A stretch of 17,756 bases of DNA from Bacillaceae bacterium (GTDB lineage Bacteria > Bacillota > Bacilli > Bacillales_A > Planococcaceae): assembly GCA_030149685.1 (NCBI GenBank), contig JASLGI010000011.1, positions 1 through 17,756 of the forward strand, in the 5' to 3' direction. This document shows positions 9,709 through 16,384 of this stretch, one piece after another. Position numbers and translations under genes: made by a program. A model generated the notes under the pieces. That model searched no databases. It had not been told where the DNA came from and was given only the letters and a program-made list of their open reading frames with translations. The number at the start of each line of letters is the position of its first letter. The stretch's first letter is position 1.

Positions 9709-10683
9709 GTGGAGAAGTCCGAGCAAGCACGCGTCGTCGTCTTCGGAGGAGGAACAGGTTTATCAACCGTTCTACGCGGATTAAAACAACGAGAAGTGCA
9801 TATTACAGCAATTGTTACAGTAGCAGACGATGGAGGTAGTTCAGGTCGTCTCTTACAGCAATTCAACATACCACCACCAGGAGATATCCGACAAGTTATG
9901 GCAGCGCTTTCAACGAGAGGCCCGATCGCAGAAGAGTTGTTTCAATATCGCTTTGCAGATGAAGATGGCGTGCCGGGTCATGCGCTTGGAAATTTGATGC
10001 TTGCTGCTCTGACAGACATTACAGGAGACTTTGCAAGTGCGATCGATCGCTTAAGCGAACTTTTCCATATTAAAGGCCGCGTTTTACCTGCAGCAAATGA
10101 ACGGTTAACTCTTCACGCAGAGTTAGCAGATGGTACAATTGTAACAGGGGAATCAAAAATTCCGATGTATCGAACCGATATAGAGAAAGTCTACGTTTCT
10201 CCGCAAGAAGTAGCGCCTTTACCAGAAGCGGTAGAAGCGATTCAACAGGCAGATTACATTTTAATCGGACCGGGTAGTTTATATACGAGTATTCTTCCAT
10301 CACTGCTCGTTCGGCAAATTCAAGAAGCAGTTTTGCAAAGTGATGCGAAAAAGGTGTATATTAGTAACTTGACGACTCAAAATGGAGAAACGACAAGTTA
10401 TACTGCTTCTGAACATGTTGAAGCGTTGTATAATCATATCGGGTCCCCATTTTTAGATACGATCGTTCTTCATACGTTTCAAGATGCAGAGGAAGAGCAA
10501 TTGATTGAACGGAGACTAAAGCAACAAGAAATGTCATTAGTCGAACAAGATGAAGAACGTTTACACGCATTAGGAATCGTCATTAAAAAAGAAGATATCG
10601 CTACGTGGGTAGACGATCGTTTTATCCACGATCCGATAAAACTTGCACATTGGCTGCATACATGTATGAATCATCGTCGATGA
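9709..10683 (+). CDS. yvcK: Gluconeogenesis factor YvcK/MgfK, CofD-like
   Basis: A cytoplasmic protein of the YvcK family that binds UDP-sugars (UDP-GlcNAc in B. subtilis) and is needed for normal growth and cell shape on gluconeogenic carbon. It is 324 residues. The Rossmann-like glycine motif FGGGTGLS is at ~12-19 and the conserved DDGGSSGRL at ~40-48. PPPGDIRQV follows near 55-63, and GPGSLYTS lies further on. The start is GTG at 9709 with AAAGAGGTGAG at 9692-9702, overlapping the rapZ stop. In-frame upstream ATGs lie inside rapZ and lack a ribosome binding site. It lies 13 nt before whiA; co-transcription is expected. Confidence 0.95.
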   Translation: MEKSEQARVVVFGGGTGLSTVLRGLKQREVHITAIVTVADDGGSSGRLLQQFNIPPPGDIRQVMAALSTRGPIAEELFQYRFADEDGVPGHALGNLMLAALTDITGDFASAIDRLSELFHIKGRVLPAANERLTLHAELADGTIVTGESKIPMYRTDIEKVYVSPQEVAPLPEAVEAIQQADYILIGPGSLYTSILPSLLVRQIQEAVLQSDAKKVYISNLTTQNGETTSYTASEHVEALYNHIGSPFLDTIVLHTFQDAEEEQLIERRLKQQEMSLVEQDEERLHALGIVIKKEDIATWVDDRFIHDPIKLAHWLHTCMNHRR

Positions 10684-10696
10684 GGAGGTGGAAATC

Positions 10697-11650
10697 GTGG
10701 CCGTTTCTTTCGCCTCAAAAGTAAAAAAAGAGTTAACGCGAATTGAAGCACCCGATTGCTGTAAAAAAGCAGAAATCGCTGCATTTATTCGTATGAACGG
10801 AGCTCTTTCATTATCGAATAAGCGACTAAGTTTAGATGTTCAAACAGAGAACGCTGCAATTGCACGTAGACTGTATTCCAACTTACGAAGCTTATATGAT
10901 TTAGATGTGAAATTACTCGTTCGTCGAAAAATGCGTTTAAAGAAAAACAACGTGTACATTTGTCGCATTGAACAGCATGCACAACCGTTGTTAGAAGAAT
11001 TGCGTATATTAGATGGGCCTTTACAATTCACAGGGACAATCGCCCCAGAGCTCATTGAAAAAGATTGTTGTAAACGTGCTTATTTACGTGGAGCCTTTTT
11101 AGCCGGAGGTTCTGTCAACAATCCAGAGACATCTTCTTACCATTTGGAGATTTTTTCTGTTTATGAAGAGCATAGTCAATCACTCGTAGACATTATGAAT
11201 AGTTACGAATTGAATGCAAAATCGATTGAGCGGAAAAAAGGATATATCGCTTATTTAAAAGAAGCGGAGAAGATATCAGACTTTTTAGGAATTATTGGCG
11301 CACACGTATCACTGATGAAATTCGAAGACGTTCGAATCGTGCGTGATTTACGTAATAGTGTCAACCGACTTGTCAATTGTGAAACTGCAAACATGAATAA
11401 GACGATTACTGCTGCACAACGACAAGTTGAAAATATTAAATTTATTGATCAAACAATCGGCTTAGAAGAATTACCTGAACGACTACAAGAAATTGCACGA
11501 TTACGTGTAGAACATCAAGAAGTGACATTAAAAGAACTCGGTGAAAAAGTAGCGAGTGGCCCTGTCAGTAAATCAGGTGTCAATCACCGATTGCGAAAAA
11601 TAGAAGAGATAGCAAATCAATTAAGAAAGAGCGGGATGACCGTCGAGTAA
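10697..11650 (+). CDS. whiA: DNA-binding protein WhiA
   Basis: WhiA is a conserved Gram-positive DNA-binding protein; in Streptomyces it drives sporulation genes, and in Bacillus it influences cell division and chromosome segregation. The protein is 317 residues. The N-terminal region has the LAGLIDADG-related fold seen in WhiA ([13 protein letters not shown] [21 protein letters not shown] at ~132-142). The C-terminal helix-turn-helix is near 278-310 ([24 protein letters not shown]). The start is GTG at 10697 with AGGAGGTG at 10683-10690. The GTG at 10688 is part of that ribosome binding site and is unlikely to be used. The order rapZ-yvcK-whiA-crh is exactly that of B. subtilis. Confidence 0.96.
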   Translation: MAVSFASKVKKELTRIEAPDCCKKAEIAAFIRMNGALSLSNKRLSLDVQTENAAIARRLYSNLRSLYDLDVKLLVRRKMRLKKNNVYICRIEQHAQPLLEELRILDGPLQFTGTIAPELIEKDCCKRAYLRGAFLAGGSVNNPETSSYHLEIFSVYEEHSQSLVDIMNSYELNAKSIERKKGYIAYLKEAEKISDFLGIIGAHVSLMKFEDVRIVRDLRNSVNRLVNCETANMNKTITAAQRQVENIKFIDQTIGLEELPERLQEIARLRVEHQEVTLKELGEKVASGPVSKSGVNHRLRKIEEIANQLRKSGMTVE

Positions 11651-11669
11651 GGAGAGGAGTTAATTTACC

Positions 11670-11933
11670 ATGGTAGAAAAAGAAGTAACAGTACAACTCA
11701 AAACAGGTTTACAAGCACGTCAAGCAGCATTGTTTGTTCAAGAAGCGAACCATTTTTCAGCTGAAATTTATTTACAAAAAGAAGACCGCAAAGTAAACGC
11801 TAAAAGTATTATGGGCGTTATGAGCTTAGCGATTGCAAAAGGAACAGACGTCGTCTTACTTGCAGACGGTGTCGATGAACAAGATGCTGTTGACACACTC
11901 GGTGAACTGATTGAAAAAGAAGAGATCGCATAA
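11670..11933 (+). CDS. crh: HPr-like catabolite repression protein Crh
   Basis: Crh is an 87-residue HPr paralogue that takes part in carbon catabolite repression as a CcpA co-effector but not in PTS sugar transport. The diagnostic change is visible: position 15, histidine in HPr, is Gln (KTGLQARQA), so it cannot be phosphorylated by EI. Ser46 is kept in NAKSIMG, so HprK can phosphorylate it. Pro18, present in B. subtilis Crh (QARPA), is Gln here. The start is an ATG with GGAGAGGAG at 11651-11659. It is the last gene of the operon and is followed by a terminator. Confidence 0.97.
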   Translation: MVEKEVTVQLKTGLQARQAALFVQEANHFSAEIYLQKEDRKVNAKSIMGVMSLAIAKGTDVVLLADGVDEQDAVDTLGELIEKEEIA

Positions 11934-11938
11934 TGTTG

Positions 11939-11972
11939 AGCCGCCGCTTCTAGAGAAGTTTGGCGGTTTTTT
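11939..11972 (+). terminator. Rho-independent terminator after crh
   Basis: CCGCC (11941-11945) pairs with GGCGG (11962-11966). An inner CTTC/GAAG stem with loop TAGA follows a small internal mismatch, and TTTTTT comes after the stem. It ends the rapZ-crh operon, convergent with clpP. Confidence 0.85.
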
Positions 11973-11975
11973 AAT

Positions 11976-12008
11976 ATAAAAAAACATGTAGCACTGAGGC
12001 TACATGTT
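11976..12008 (-). terminator. Rho-independent terminator of clpP (minus strand)
   Basis: On the minus strand AACATGTAGC pairs with GCTACATGTT (10 bp, perfect), loop CTCAGT, followed by a run of T residues. It begins 14 nt after the clpP stop. Confidence 0.9.
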
Positions 12009-12022
12009 AAATAACGAATGAA

Positions 12023-12613
12023 TTATTTCATATCGCTACGTGTAATGATGTGGTCGATTAAACCGTATTCTTGTGCTTCTTGCGCCGTCATGTAGTTATC
12101 GCGGTCTGTATCTTTTGCGATGACTTCGATTGGTTGACCGGTACGTTCTGATAAAATGTGGTTTAAACGATCACGTGTATCTAAAATGTGGCGTGCAGCG
12201 ATATCGATTTCAGTCGCTTGTCCTTGTGCACCGCCGAGTGGTTGGTGAATCATTACTTCAGCATTTGGTAACGCGTAACGTTTCCCTTTCGTACCTGCTG
12301 TGAGAAGAAGAGATCCCATTGATGCTGCCATTCCGAGACAGATCGTTTGAATGTCTGGTTTAACAAACTGCATCGTATCGAAAATAGCCATACCCGCTGT
12401 GACACTACCACCTGGTGAGTTAATGTAGATTGAAATATCTTTGTCCGGATCTTCCGCCTCTAAGAAAAGAAGCTGTGCAACGACTGCGTTTGCTACGTTG
12501 TCATCGATCGGGCTTCCAATCATAATAATACGGTCTTTTAACAAACGTGAGTAAATGTCATATGCACGCTCTCCGCGGCTCGTTTGTTCAATAACTGTAG
12601 GAATTAAATTCAT
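12023..12613 (-). CDS. clpP: ATP-dependent Clp protease proteolytic subunit
   Basis: ClpP is the serine peptidase that forms a tetradecamer and degrades proteins fed by ClpC, ClpX or ClpE. It is 196 residues from the ATG at 12613 ([10 protein letters not shown]), whose ribosome binding site AAGGAGGAAC is about 7 nt upstream. A frame starting 18 nt earlier would overlap that site. The catalytic triad is intact with B. subtilis numbering: Ser98 (GMAASMG), His123 ([12 protein letters not shown]) and Asp172 (DTDRDNYM). [11 protein letters not shown] is at ~64-74. It is transcribed against its neighbours and has a CtsR-type operator upstream, so heat and protein stress should induce it. Confidence 0.98.
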   Translation of the reverse strand: MNLIPTVIEQTSRGERAYDIYSRLLKDRIIMIGSPIDDNVANAVVAQLLFLEAEDPDKDISIYINSPGGSVTAGMAIFDTMQFVKPDIQTICLGMAASMGSLLLTAGTKGKRYALPNAEVMIHQPLGGAQGQATEIDIAARHILDTRDRLNHILSERTGQPIEVIAKDTDRDNYMTAQEAQEYGLIDHIITRSDMK

Positions 12614-12669
12614 GAAAAGTTCCTCCTTCAAAATATAGAAATATCAGTCCAAATCTCAACTGTAAGTGT

Positions 12670-12700
12670 ATCATATCATAGAATGGTCAATGAAGGTCAA
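12670..12700 (-). promoter_or_regulatory. Promoter of clpP (minus strand)
   Basis: Reading the minus strand, TTGACC (12700-12695) is followed after 19 nt by TATGAT (12675-12670), itself preceded by TG plus one base (extended -10). A second TATGAT at 12680-12675 gives a 14-nt spacer and is less likely. The -35 lies within the CtsR box. Confidence 0.6.
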
Positions 12701-12701
12701 A
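12685..12701. promoter_or_regulatory. CtsR operator overlapping the clpP -35
   Basis: The plus strand reads GGTCAAT-GAA-GGTCAAA, a tandem heptad with 3-nt spacing. It matches the CtsR consensus (RGTCAAA, NAN, RGTCAAA) with one mismatch. Its overlap with the clpP -35 is where a repressor would act. Repression by CtsR is inferred; the ctsR gene is not in the window. Confidence 0.85.
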
Positions 12702-12723
12702 TGAAACGCTCAAAAAAGAGCAG

Positions 12724-12752
12724 TTGCAATGAAAAAGTAATTCCCTTATAAT
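12724..12752 (+). promoter_or_regulatory. Sigma-A promoter of tRNA-Arg
   Basis: TTGCAA at 12724-12729, a 17-nt spacer, then a perfect TATAAT at 12747-12752. The tRNA begins 14 nt after the -10 element, as expected for a short tRNA leader. Confidence 0.88.
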
Positions 12753-12766
12753 AGTTCGTGTTACAA

Positions 12767-12838
12767 GTCCCTATGGTGTAATGGATAACACGTGAGATTC
12801 CGGTTCTCAAGATTCGGGTTCGACTCCTGATAGGGGCG
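12767..12838 (+). tRNA. tRNA-Arg (anticodon CCG)
   Basis: A complete cloverleaf. The acceptor GTCCCTA pairs with TAGGGGC (one G-U), with G as discriminator. The D-arm is GTGT/ACAC and the anticodon stem TGAGA/TCTCA, with loop TTCCGGT. The anticodon CCG at 12800-12802 reads codon CGG. The T-arm is TCGGG/CCTGA with loop TTCGACT. CCA is not encoded. A single tRNA-Arg beside clpP is also found in B. subtilis. Confidence 0.95.
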
Positions 12839-12864
12839 TTTTTTCGTTTTAAATGATGATGTGG

Positions 12865-12910
12865 AAAAAGGCGATAAATGTTGTAAAAACAACATTTATC
12901 GCCTTTTTTT
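12865..12910. terminator. Bidirectional terminator between tRNA-Arg and the excalibur gene
   Basis: A perfect 20-bp inverted repeat, 12865-12884 with 12889-12908, has loop AAAA. The arms run from A5-GGCGATAAATG to CATTTATCGCC-T7, giving a T-tract on both strands. It can end the tRNA transcript (plus) and the gene at 12909-13508 (minus), whose stop codon abuts the right arm. Confidence 0.93.
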
Positions 12911-13508
12911 ATTCGCAAGCGACTCCATCACCATCACGGTCTAAGTGAGCAGCATATCCAGGTTCACCTTTACGAATAGGTGTTACTCCAGCTGCTCTTG
13001 CTTCGGAACAGTTCGCATAATAGACGTGCGAGTCACTAGAGGTGTTCTGTTGTGTTGACGGTGGGTTCGTCGTTGGATTCGATGTTTTTTCGTTTGTTGA
13101 AGCTGCTGCAAGAGGTTGTTTCTCTTCTGAAAGTTTGTCATAAGAAGCTTGCAACTCTTCGAATTTCGCATCTTTTTCTTTTATTAACTTCTCATTTTCT
13201 TCTTTTAGTGCGGCAATTTCTTTGTCTTTTTTCTCCGTCGCTTTTTCCGTTTCTTTTTCCACTTTTTCATAGATTTCTTTTTGTAGTTTTGATAATTCTT
13301 TTTCTTTCTCATCTAATTGTTTTGTCGTTTGCTTGACCTCTTCTTTGAGCGTCATAATTTCTTGTTCATGCTCTTCTACTTGTTCTTCTAAATTGGCGTT
13401 ATTATTTGAACCGATAAAGCCTACGAGAAGCGCAGGTCCAATGATCATTACAGCTAAAGCTTTATTCGTAAGTTTTTTCCCTTTTTCATTGACCCAAATC
13501 CCTTTCAT
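12909..13508 (-). CDS. Membrane-anchored coiled-coil protein with excalibur domain
   Basis: A 199-residue protein. After a short basic N-terminus comes one hydrophobic segment (~17-34, ALAVMIIGPALLVGFIG), probably a membrane anchor or uncleaved signal. Residues ~38-130 are a charged, heptad-rich coiled coil (repeated KE/EK). A Ser/Thr/Pro/Asn-rich linker (~132-160) leads to a C-terminal excalibur domain (~162-199). This has conserved Cys and the calcium-loop motif DRDGDGVACE at the very end. The start has AGAAAGGAG about 9 nt upstream. Excalibur domains are extracellular calcium-binding modules, so the protein probably projects from the outer membrane face into the wall. Its exact function is unknown. 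No clear promoter is seen upstream on the minus strand. Confidence 0.85.
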   Translation of the reverse strand: MKGIWVNEKGKKLTNKALAVMIIGPALLVGFIGSNNNANLEEQVEEHEQEIMTLKEEVKQTTKQLDEKEKELSKLQKEIYEKVEKETEKATEKKDKEIAALKEENEKLIKEKDAKFEELQASYDKLSEEKQPLAAASTNEKTSNPTTNPPSTQQNTSSDSHVYYANCSEARAAGVTPIRKGEPGYAAHLDRDGDGVACE

Positions 13509-13602
13509 TGAAAATCTCCTTTCTAATGATGAAAAAATATGTTCTTTTTTTAAATATGTATAGATCTCTACATAGCATAAACGAATCGAAAGAAAAATGA
13601 AA

Positions 13603-13626
13603 AAAACTTAGCTAAAGTTTTATAAT
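13603..13626 (+). promoter_or_regulatory. Probable promoter with dyad ahead of the small membrane gene
   Basis: TATAAT at 13621-13626 is a perfect -10. The 17-nt-upstream position is a poor -35 (TGAAAA). An inverted repeat AAAACTT-AGCTA-AAGTTTT at 13603-13621 fills the spacer and overlaps the first base of the -10, where an operator could sit. The rest of the divergent intergenic region (13509-13685) is AT-rich with no other feature that I see. Confidence 0.45.
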
Positions 13627-13685
13627 GAAAGAAGTGATTCGTTGTTCGGTTTTTGGCAATAGAAGCGTTTAAGGAGGGGTTGTCA

Positions 13686-14030
13686 ATGATTGGTCTATTG
13701 ATTGCAATAATTGGGATTAGTATTTTTATTTTATTATTAAAAGATAGTTGGAGACAATTTGTTGTACGAAAAAGGGGTACAACGCAGCAAGCGAAAGTAT
13801 TAGGGAAAGTACAAGTTTCTTATGGTGGACCGATGTGCCAAGGAGATGTGCCTCGAGAAGTGATGATTGAAGTAGAAGTTATTGAAACGAACGAAACACT
13901 CGATGTTGTTGCGATGCTTCGTCCTTCAGAAATGCAAGTGCTGGAGCAAGGGATGCTCATTGATATTTTAAGAAAAGGTGATCGTGCGGTGTTACATCCA
14001 TCGTCTGAACGTTCTTTGCGTCGCGGGTAG
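13686..14030 (+). CDS. Unknown small protein with one N-terminal membrane segment
   Basis: A 114-residue protein that I do not recognise. It opens with a strongly hydrophobic segment (~2-24, GLLIAIIGISIFILLLKD) and basic residues (RQFVVRKRG), which predicts an anchor with the rest in the cytoplasm. A compact, mostly beta-like domain follows (AKVLGKVQVSYGG, EVMIEVEVIET). It has one Cys (PMCQGD) and a basic tail (SERSLRRG). The start is the ATG at 13686, with AAGGAGGGG at 13671-13679; frames from TTG at 13653 or 13680 fit the ribosome binding site less well. It is divergent from the excalibur gene and 91 nt upstream of the lipoprotein gene, which has its own promoter. It may be DUF3592-like, but the evidence is weak. 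Confidence 0.7.
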   Translation: MIGLLIAIIGISIFILLLKDSWRQFVVRKRGTTQQAKVLGKVQVSYGGPMCQGDVPREVMIEVEVIETNETLDVVAMLRPSEMQVLEQGMLIDILRKGDRAVLHPSSERSLRRG

Positions 14031-14056
14031 TAGTTGTCATTTCTTTCCCCCTTTTT

Positions 14057-14085
14057 CTTACAGATATGAGGGACTATGTTATAGT
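14057..14085 (+). promoter_or_regulatory. Promoter of the lipoprotein gene
   Basis: CTTACA at 14057-14062, 17 nt, then TATAGT at 14080-14085, preceded by TG plus one base (extended -10). It lies 37 nt before the lipoprotein ATG. Confidence 0.68.
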
Positions 14086-14121
14086 AAAAATCATACATGA
14101 CAATAGAAAGGGTTGGATACA

Positions 14122-14946
14122 ATGAAAGGCTTAAAAAGCGTTATCGCCATTTCCAGTTTAGCACTCGTTTTAGCAGCATGTGGAACAGATGAAGTCGATG
14201 AAGTTGAAAAGAAAGAAGAAACACCGAAGCAAGAAGAAGTCGATCAAAAAGAAGAACAGAAAGAAGAAGACGCATCGATTGAAGCAGAAGCTGCTGAAAA
14301 AGAAGAGGAAGCAGCATCAGAAAAAGATGACGAAGCTTCGGAATCACCGGTTGAAGATGGAGAAGAAGGGGCGTTTCACGACAACCGTACCGATCACTTA
14401 TTAAAAACATGGGATCAATTAGAAAAAGATGAAACAGTTGCGATGAAAAATGATGATGGTTACCCGACACAAATTGCAACACTTGAAGAACAATCGATGC
14501 TTGCTGGTGTACCTGTCGATGTTCGTTACCGTTTAACAGATGAACATCATATAACGGACTTACTCGAGACGTCACCTCGTTACGTGGCATTACGCGATAA
14601 ATATGGTGCAGGCTTTATTGATAAAGAAGAAGTGCCAGAAGATGTGATGGCTGTGGATGAAGAAGTAGATCAAGCACCATTTAGTTATATTGGAACGAAC
14701 GAACCGGTCGTTGTTGCTGTTATGTACAATTACGACCCGAAAGATAAAGAACATATCGCTAAACAGTTACAGACTACTTATGGTGAGATGAATTCACCGA
14801 CGTACGGTTGGATGACATCGGATTACCATATTTGGCACGATGAAGAACTACAAGCGGTCGTTTATACGCCATTAGCGAAAGATTTATTCGCGAAAATGCC
14901 GGAATTTGAAGAGCGCGCATATTATGAGAAGTTATTCGGACTGTAA
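14122..14946 (+). CDS. Putative lipoprotein with acidic linker, unknown function
   Basis: A 274-residue protein. The N-terminus is a classical lipoprotein signal: basic start, hydrophobic core and lipobox LAAC with Cys20, so Lgt (3976-4788) would lipidate it. Residues ~22-85 are an extreme low-complexity Glu/Lys/Ala-rich stretch (EEKEEEAASEKDDEASE-like), probably a flexible spacer. Residues ~88-274 form a folded domain I do not recognise, with many aromatic and acidic residues (NRTDHLLKTWDQLEKDE, NSPTYGWMTSDYHIWHDEE). The start is the ATG at 14122 with AAAGGG upstream; the TTG at 14113 is less likely. The gene is followed by a hairpin without a T-run (14958-14977), so its transcript may continue to the terminators at 15036-15129. 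Confidence 0.82.
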   Translation: MKGLKSVIAISSLALVLAACGTDEVDEVEKKEETPKQEEVDQKEEQKEEDASIEAEAAEKEEEAASEKDDEASESPVEDGEEGAFHDNRTDHLLKTWDQLEKDETVAMKNDDGYPTQIATLEEQSMLAGVPVDVRYRLTDEHHITDLLETSPRYVALRDKYGAGFIDKEEVPEDVMAVDEEVDQAPFSYIGTNEPVVVAVMYNYDPKDKEHIAKQLQTTYGEMNSPTYGWMTSDYHIWHDEELQAVVYTPLAKDLFAKMPEFEERAYYEKLFGL

Positions 14947-14957
14947 AAGGCGAGAAG

Positions 14958-14977
14958 TTCTCTTCTTTTGAAGAGAA
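14958..14977 (+). other. Hairpin after the lipoprotein gene, not a terminator
   Basis: TTCTCTTC pairs perfectly with GAAGAGAA around a TTTT loop. No T-tract follows on either strand, so it may be a 3'-end stabilising stem or a processing site. It ends 7 nt before the -35 of the next promoter. Confidence 0.5.
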
Positions 14978-14984
14978 GAAACAT

Positions 14985-15013
14985 TTGACGATAATTTAGT
15001 TATCTCTTATAAT
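14985..15013 (+). promoter_or_regulatory. Near-consensus sigma-A promoter in an intergenic region
   Basis: TTGACG at 14985-14990, 17 nt, then a perfect TATAAT at 15008-15013. It is one of the best promoters in the window, yet no gene starts within 150 nt downstream; two hairpins come first. The predicted transcript start is about 15020. Confidence 0.82.
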
Positions 15014-15019
15014 GAAATT

Positions 15020-15129
15020 ATTAGATTATGAGTATCGTCGACTTGCGTAAGCGAGCGACGTTTTGTTCAAAATAAACGATTCATTCATCATTGCCCCGAT
15101 TTCTCACTCCTGAGAAATTGGGGTTTTTT
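15020..15129 (+). ncRNA. Candidate small RNA or attenuated leader (~110 nt)
   Basis: The transcript from the promoter at 14985-15013 would begin near 15020. It would fold a 10-bp hairpin at 15036-15060 (CGTCG/CGACG and CTTGC/GCGAG, a bulged A, GTAA tetraloop of GNRA type), followed by TTTTG. An AT-rich single-stranded region follows. The RNA would end at the strong terminator at 15094-15129. No ribosome binding site is seen; an ATG at 15028 opens only 15 codons. I do not recognise a known RNA family. It could be an independent sRNA or a terminated leader of the DUF308 gene at 15201. Confidence 0.5.
15094..15129 (+). terminator. Strong rho-independent terminator upstream of the DUF308 gene
   Basis: CCCCGATTTCTCA pairs with TGAGAAATTGGGG (13 bp, one G-U), loop CTCC, followed by six T residues. 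It lies 71 nt before the ATG at 15201, so the DUF308 gene needs a promoter below it or readthrough. Confidence 0.93.
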
Positions 15130-15200
15130 CTTGTTGAAAAAGGGAAAACATAGAAAAATTCAATGTTTCTTAGGTTATGATAGAAGTAGGAGGTGACACT

Positions 15201-15743
15201 ATGCGCTCATTTTACAATATTTCAATTTTCATTTTAGCAGTACTTCTCGGTGTGTTTGGAGGTTGGATCATCTTCAATCCGGAAATTTCATTACGAGCGA
15301 TGACACTGACTCTCGGCTTTATTTTCATTTTTCACGGAGTTGTTGAAATTATTTCGTTCATACGGGAACGAACGGTATGGAATATTTCATTTTTCTACTT
15401 ATTTAGTGGACTCGTATCACTCGCTCTCGGTATTTTCACTTTTTGGCAAGTAGAGTTTGCGGAAACGACTTTCGTTCTTGTTATTGCGATTTGGATTTTC
15501 GCAACAGCTGTTCTTCAAATAGCAGCTGCGATCTCTTTACGTGATTTTCGTGGATGGGGCTATTTACTTGCGATCGGTCTCATTTTACTCATTTTCGCGG
15601 TAATTTCATTTATGTCGAAAGAATTTTTTGCTACAGGATTAAGTGTGTTGATCGGTAGTTATTTTATCGTTCAAGCGATTGCGATTTTCCTTTTCGCTAT
15701 TTTACTGTATCGTATGCGCACACTTGATATTTTTCGTGACTAA
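15201..15743 (+). CDS. HdeD/DUF308 family membrane protein
   Basis: A 180-residue, very hydrophobic protein with about six membrane segments in short hairpins (for example IFILAVLLGVFGGWIIF, LTLGFIFIFHGVVEII and GYLLAIGLILLIFAVISF). This is the DUF308 pattern of the acid-resistance protein HdeD. The start is the ATG at 15201 with AGGAGGTGA at 15188-15196; the frame open from ATG 15177 adds 8 residues without a ribosome binding site. A weak -10 (TATGAT, 15176-15181) lies just upstream without a clear -35. No catalytic motif is seen and the function is unknown. The next gene has its own ECF-type promoter, with no terminator between. Confidence 0.82.
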   Translation: MRSFYNISIFILAVLLGVFGGWIIFNPEISLRAMTLTLGFIFIFHGVVEIISFIRERTVWNISFFYLFSGLVSLALGIFTFWQVEFAETTFVLVIAIWIFATAVLQIAAAISLRDFRGWGYLLAIGLILLIFAVISFMSKEFFATGLSVLIGSYFIVQAIAIFLFAILLYRMRTLDIFRD

Positions 15744-15747
15744 TAAA

Positions 15748-15775
15748 TGAAACTTTTTAGCCGACATTACGTATA
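15748..15775 (+). promoter_or_regulatory. ECF sigma-W-type promoter of lemA-TPM
   Basis: TGAAAC at 15748-15753 followed by TTTTT, a 16-nt spacer, then CGTATA at 15770-15775. It is a full match to the sigma-W type (TGAAAC, N16, CGTA) and lies 31 nt before the lemA start. Confidence 0.82.
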
Positions 15776-15805
15776 GCTAGTGAAAAGAAAAAAGGAGAGA
15801 AAGAG

Positions 15806-16384
15806 ATGAAAAATTGGAAAGGACCGATACTCGGTCTCATCGTTATTGTTTTAATTGCGGGGATCTTTTTAATCCGTCCGTACAACAAGCTCGTCGTCAT
15901 TGAAGAAAATGTCGACCAAGCGTATTCACAAATCGATACACAGTTACAACGTCGACTCGATTTAATCCCGAACTTAGTAAATACAGTAAAAGGATTTGCT
16001 AGTCACGAACAAGGAGTCATTCAAGACATTTCGAATGCGCGTGCAAACTTAGCAGGTGCACAAGGGCCTGAAGAACAAGCAGCGGCAGACGCAGAACTTT
16101 CAGGTGCATTGTCTCGATTACTCGTCGTCGTTGAAAATTATCCAGATTTAAAAGCGGATAAACAATTTACGCAGTTAATGGATGAATTAGCGGGAACAGA
16201 AAACCGTATCGCTGTTGCGCGTAAAGATTATAACGACACAGTAGCCGAATACAATCGTGAAGTGAAACGATTCCCGATGAATCTCGTTGCAGGTATTTTC
16301 GGCTTTGAGAAAAAAGAATACTTCAAAGCAGATCCAGCAGCGCAATCAGCACCATCTGTAGATTTCGGAACTGACGGTAAGTGA
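15806..16384 (+). CDS. lemA: LemA family protein
   Basis: A 192-residue LemA-family protein. One membrane segment (~7-24, PILGLIVIVLIAGIFLI) is followed by the conserved helical domain: YNKLVVIEENVDQAYSQIDTQLQRRLDLIPNLV-type sequence (~26-58), then VKGFASHE. Central helices (AGTENRIAVARKDYNDTV) and the conserved FPMNLVAGIFGF segment near 155 follow. The N-terminus is thought to face outside. The start has AAAGGAGAG about 10 nt upstream. LemA genes are commonly paired with a TPM-domain (YgcG-like) gene, as here, with a 4-nt overlap. The biochemical role is unknown; the promoter suggests envelope stress. Confidence 0.94.
   Translation: MKNWKGPILGLIVIVLIAGIFLIRPYNKLVVIEENVDQAYSQIDTQLQRRLDLIPNLVNTVKGFASHEQGVIQDISNARANLAGAQGPEEQAAADAELSGALSRLLVVVENYPDLKADKQFTQLMDELAGTENRIAVARKDYNDTVAEYNREVKRFPMNLVAGIFGFEKKEYFKADPAAQSAPSVDFGTDGK

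Noticed and set aside
12709..12722. GCTC-AAAAAA-GAGC hairpin between the clpP promoter and the tRNA promoter
   Set aside because: The 4-bp stem is too weak and no T-run follows in either direction.
13052..13563. Open frames on the plus strand opposite the excalibur gene
   Set aside because: They are Leu/Phe- or Ser-rich antisense readings of a Glu/Lys-rich coiled coil, with no ribosome binding site.
14180..14404. Lys-rich open frame inside the lipoprotein gene in another frame
   Set aside because: It is a frame-shifted reading of the GAA/GAAGAA-rich linker.
14141..14590. 149-codon open frame on the minus strand opposite the lipoprotein gene
   Set aside because: It mirrors the low-complexity Glu/Lys linker as Leu-rich sequence, and the plus-strand gene has a clear signal peptide, promoter and ribosome binding site.
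15028..15075. 15-codon reading frame inside the candidate small RNA, a possible leader peptide
   Set aside because: There is no ribosome binding site before the ATG and no run of regulatory codons.
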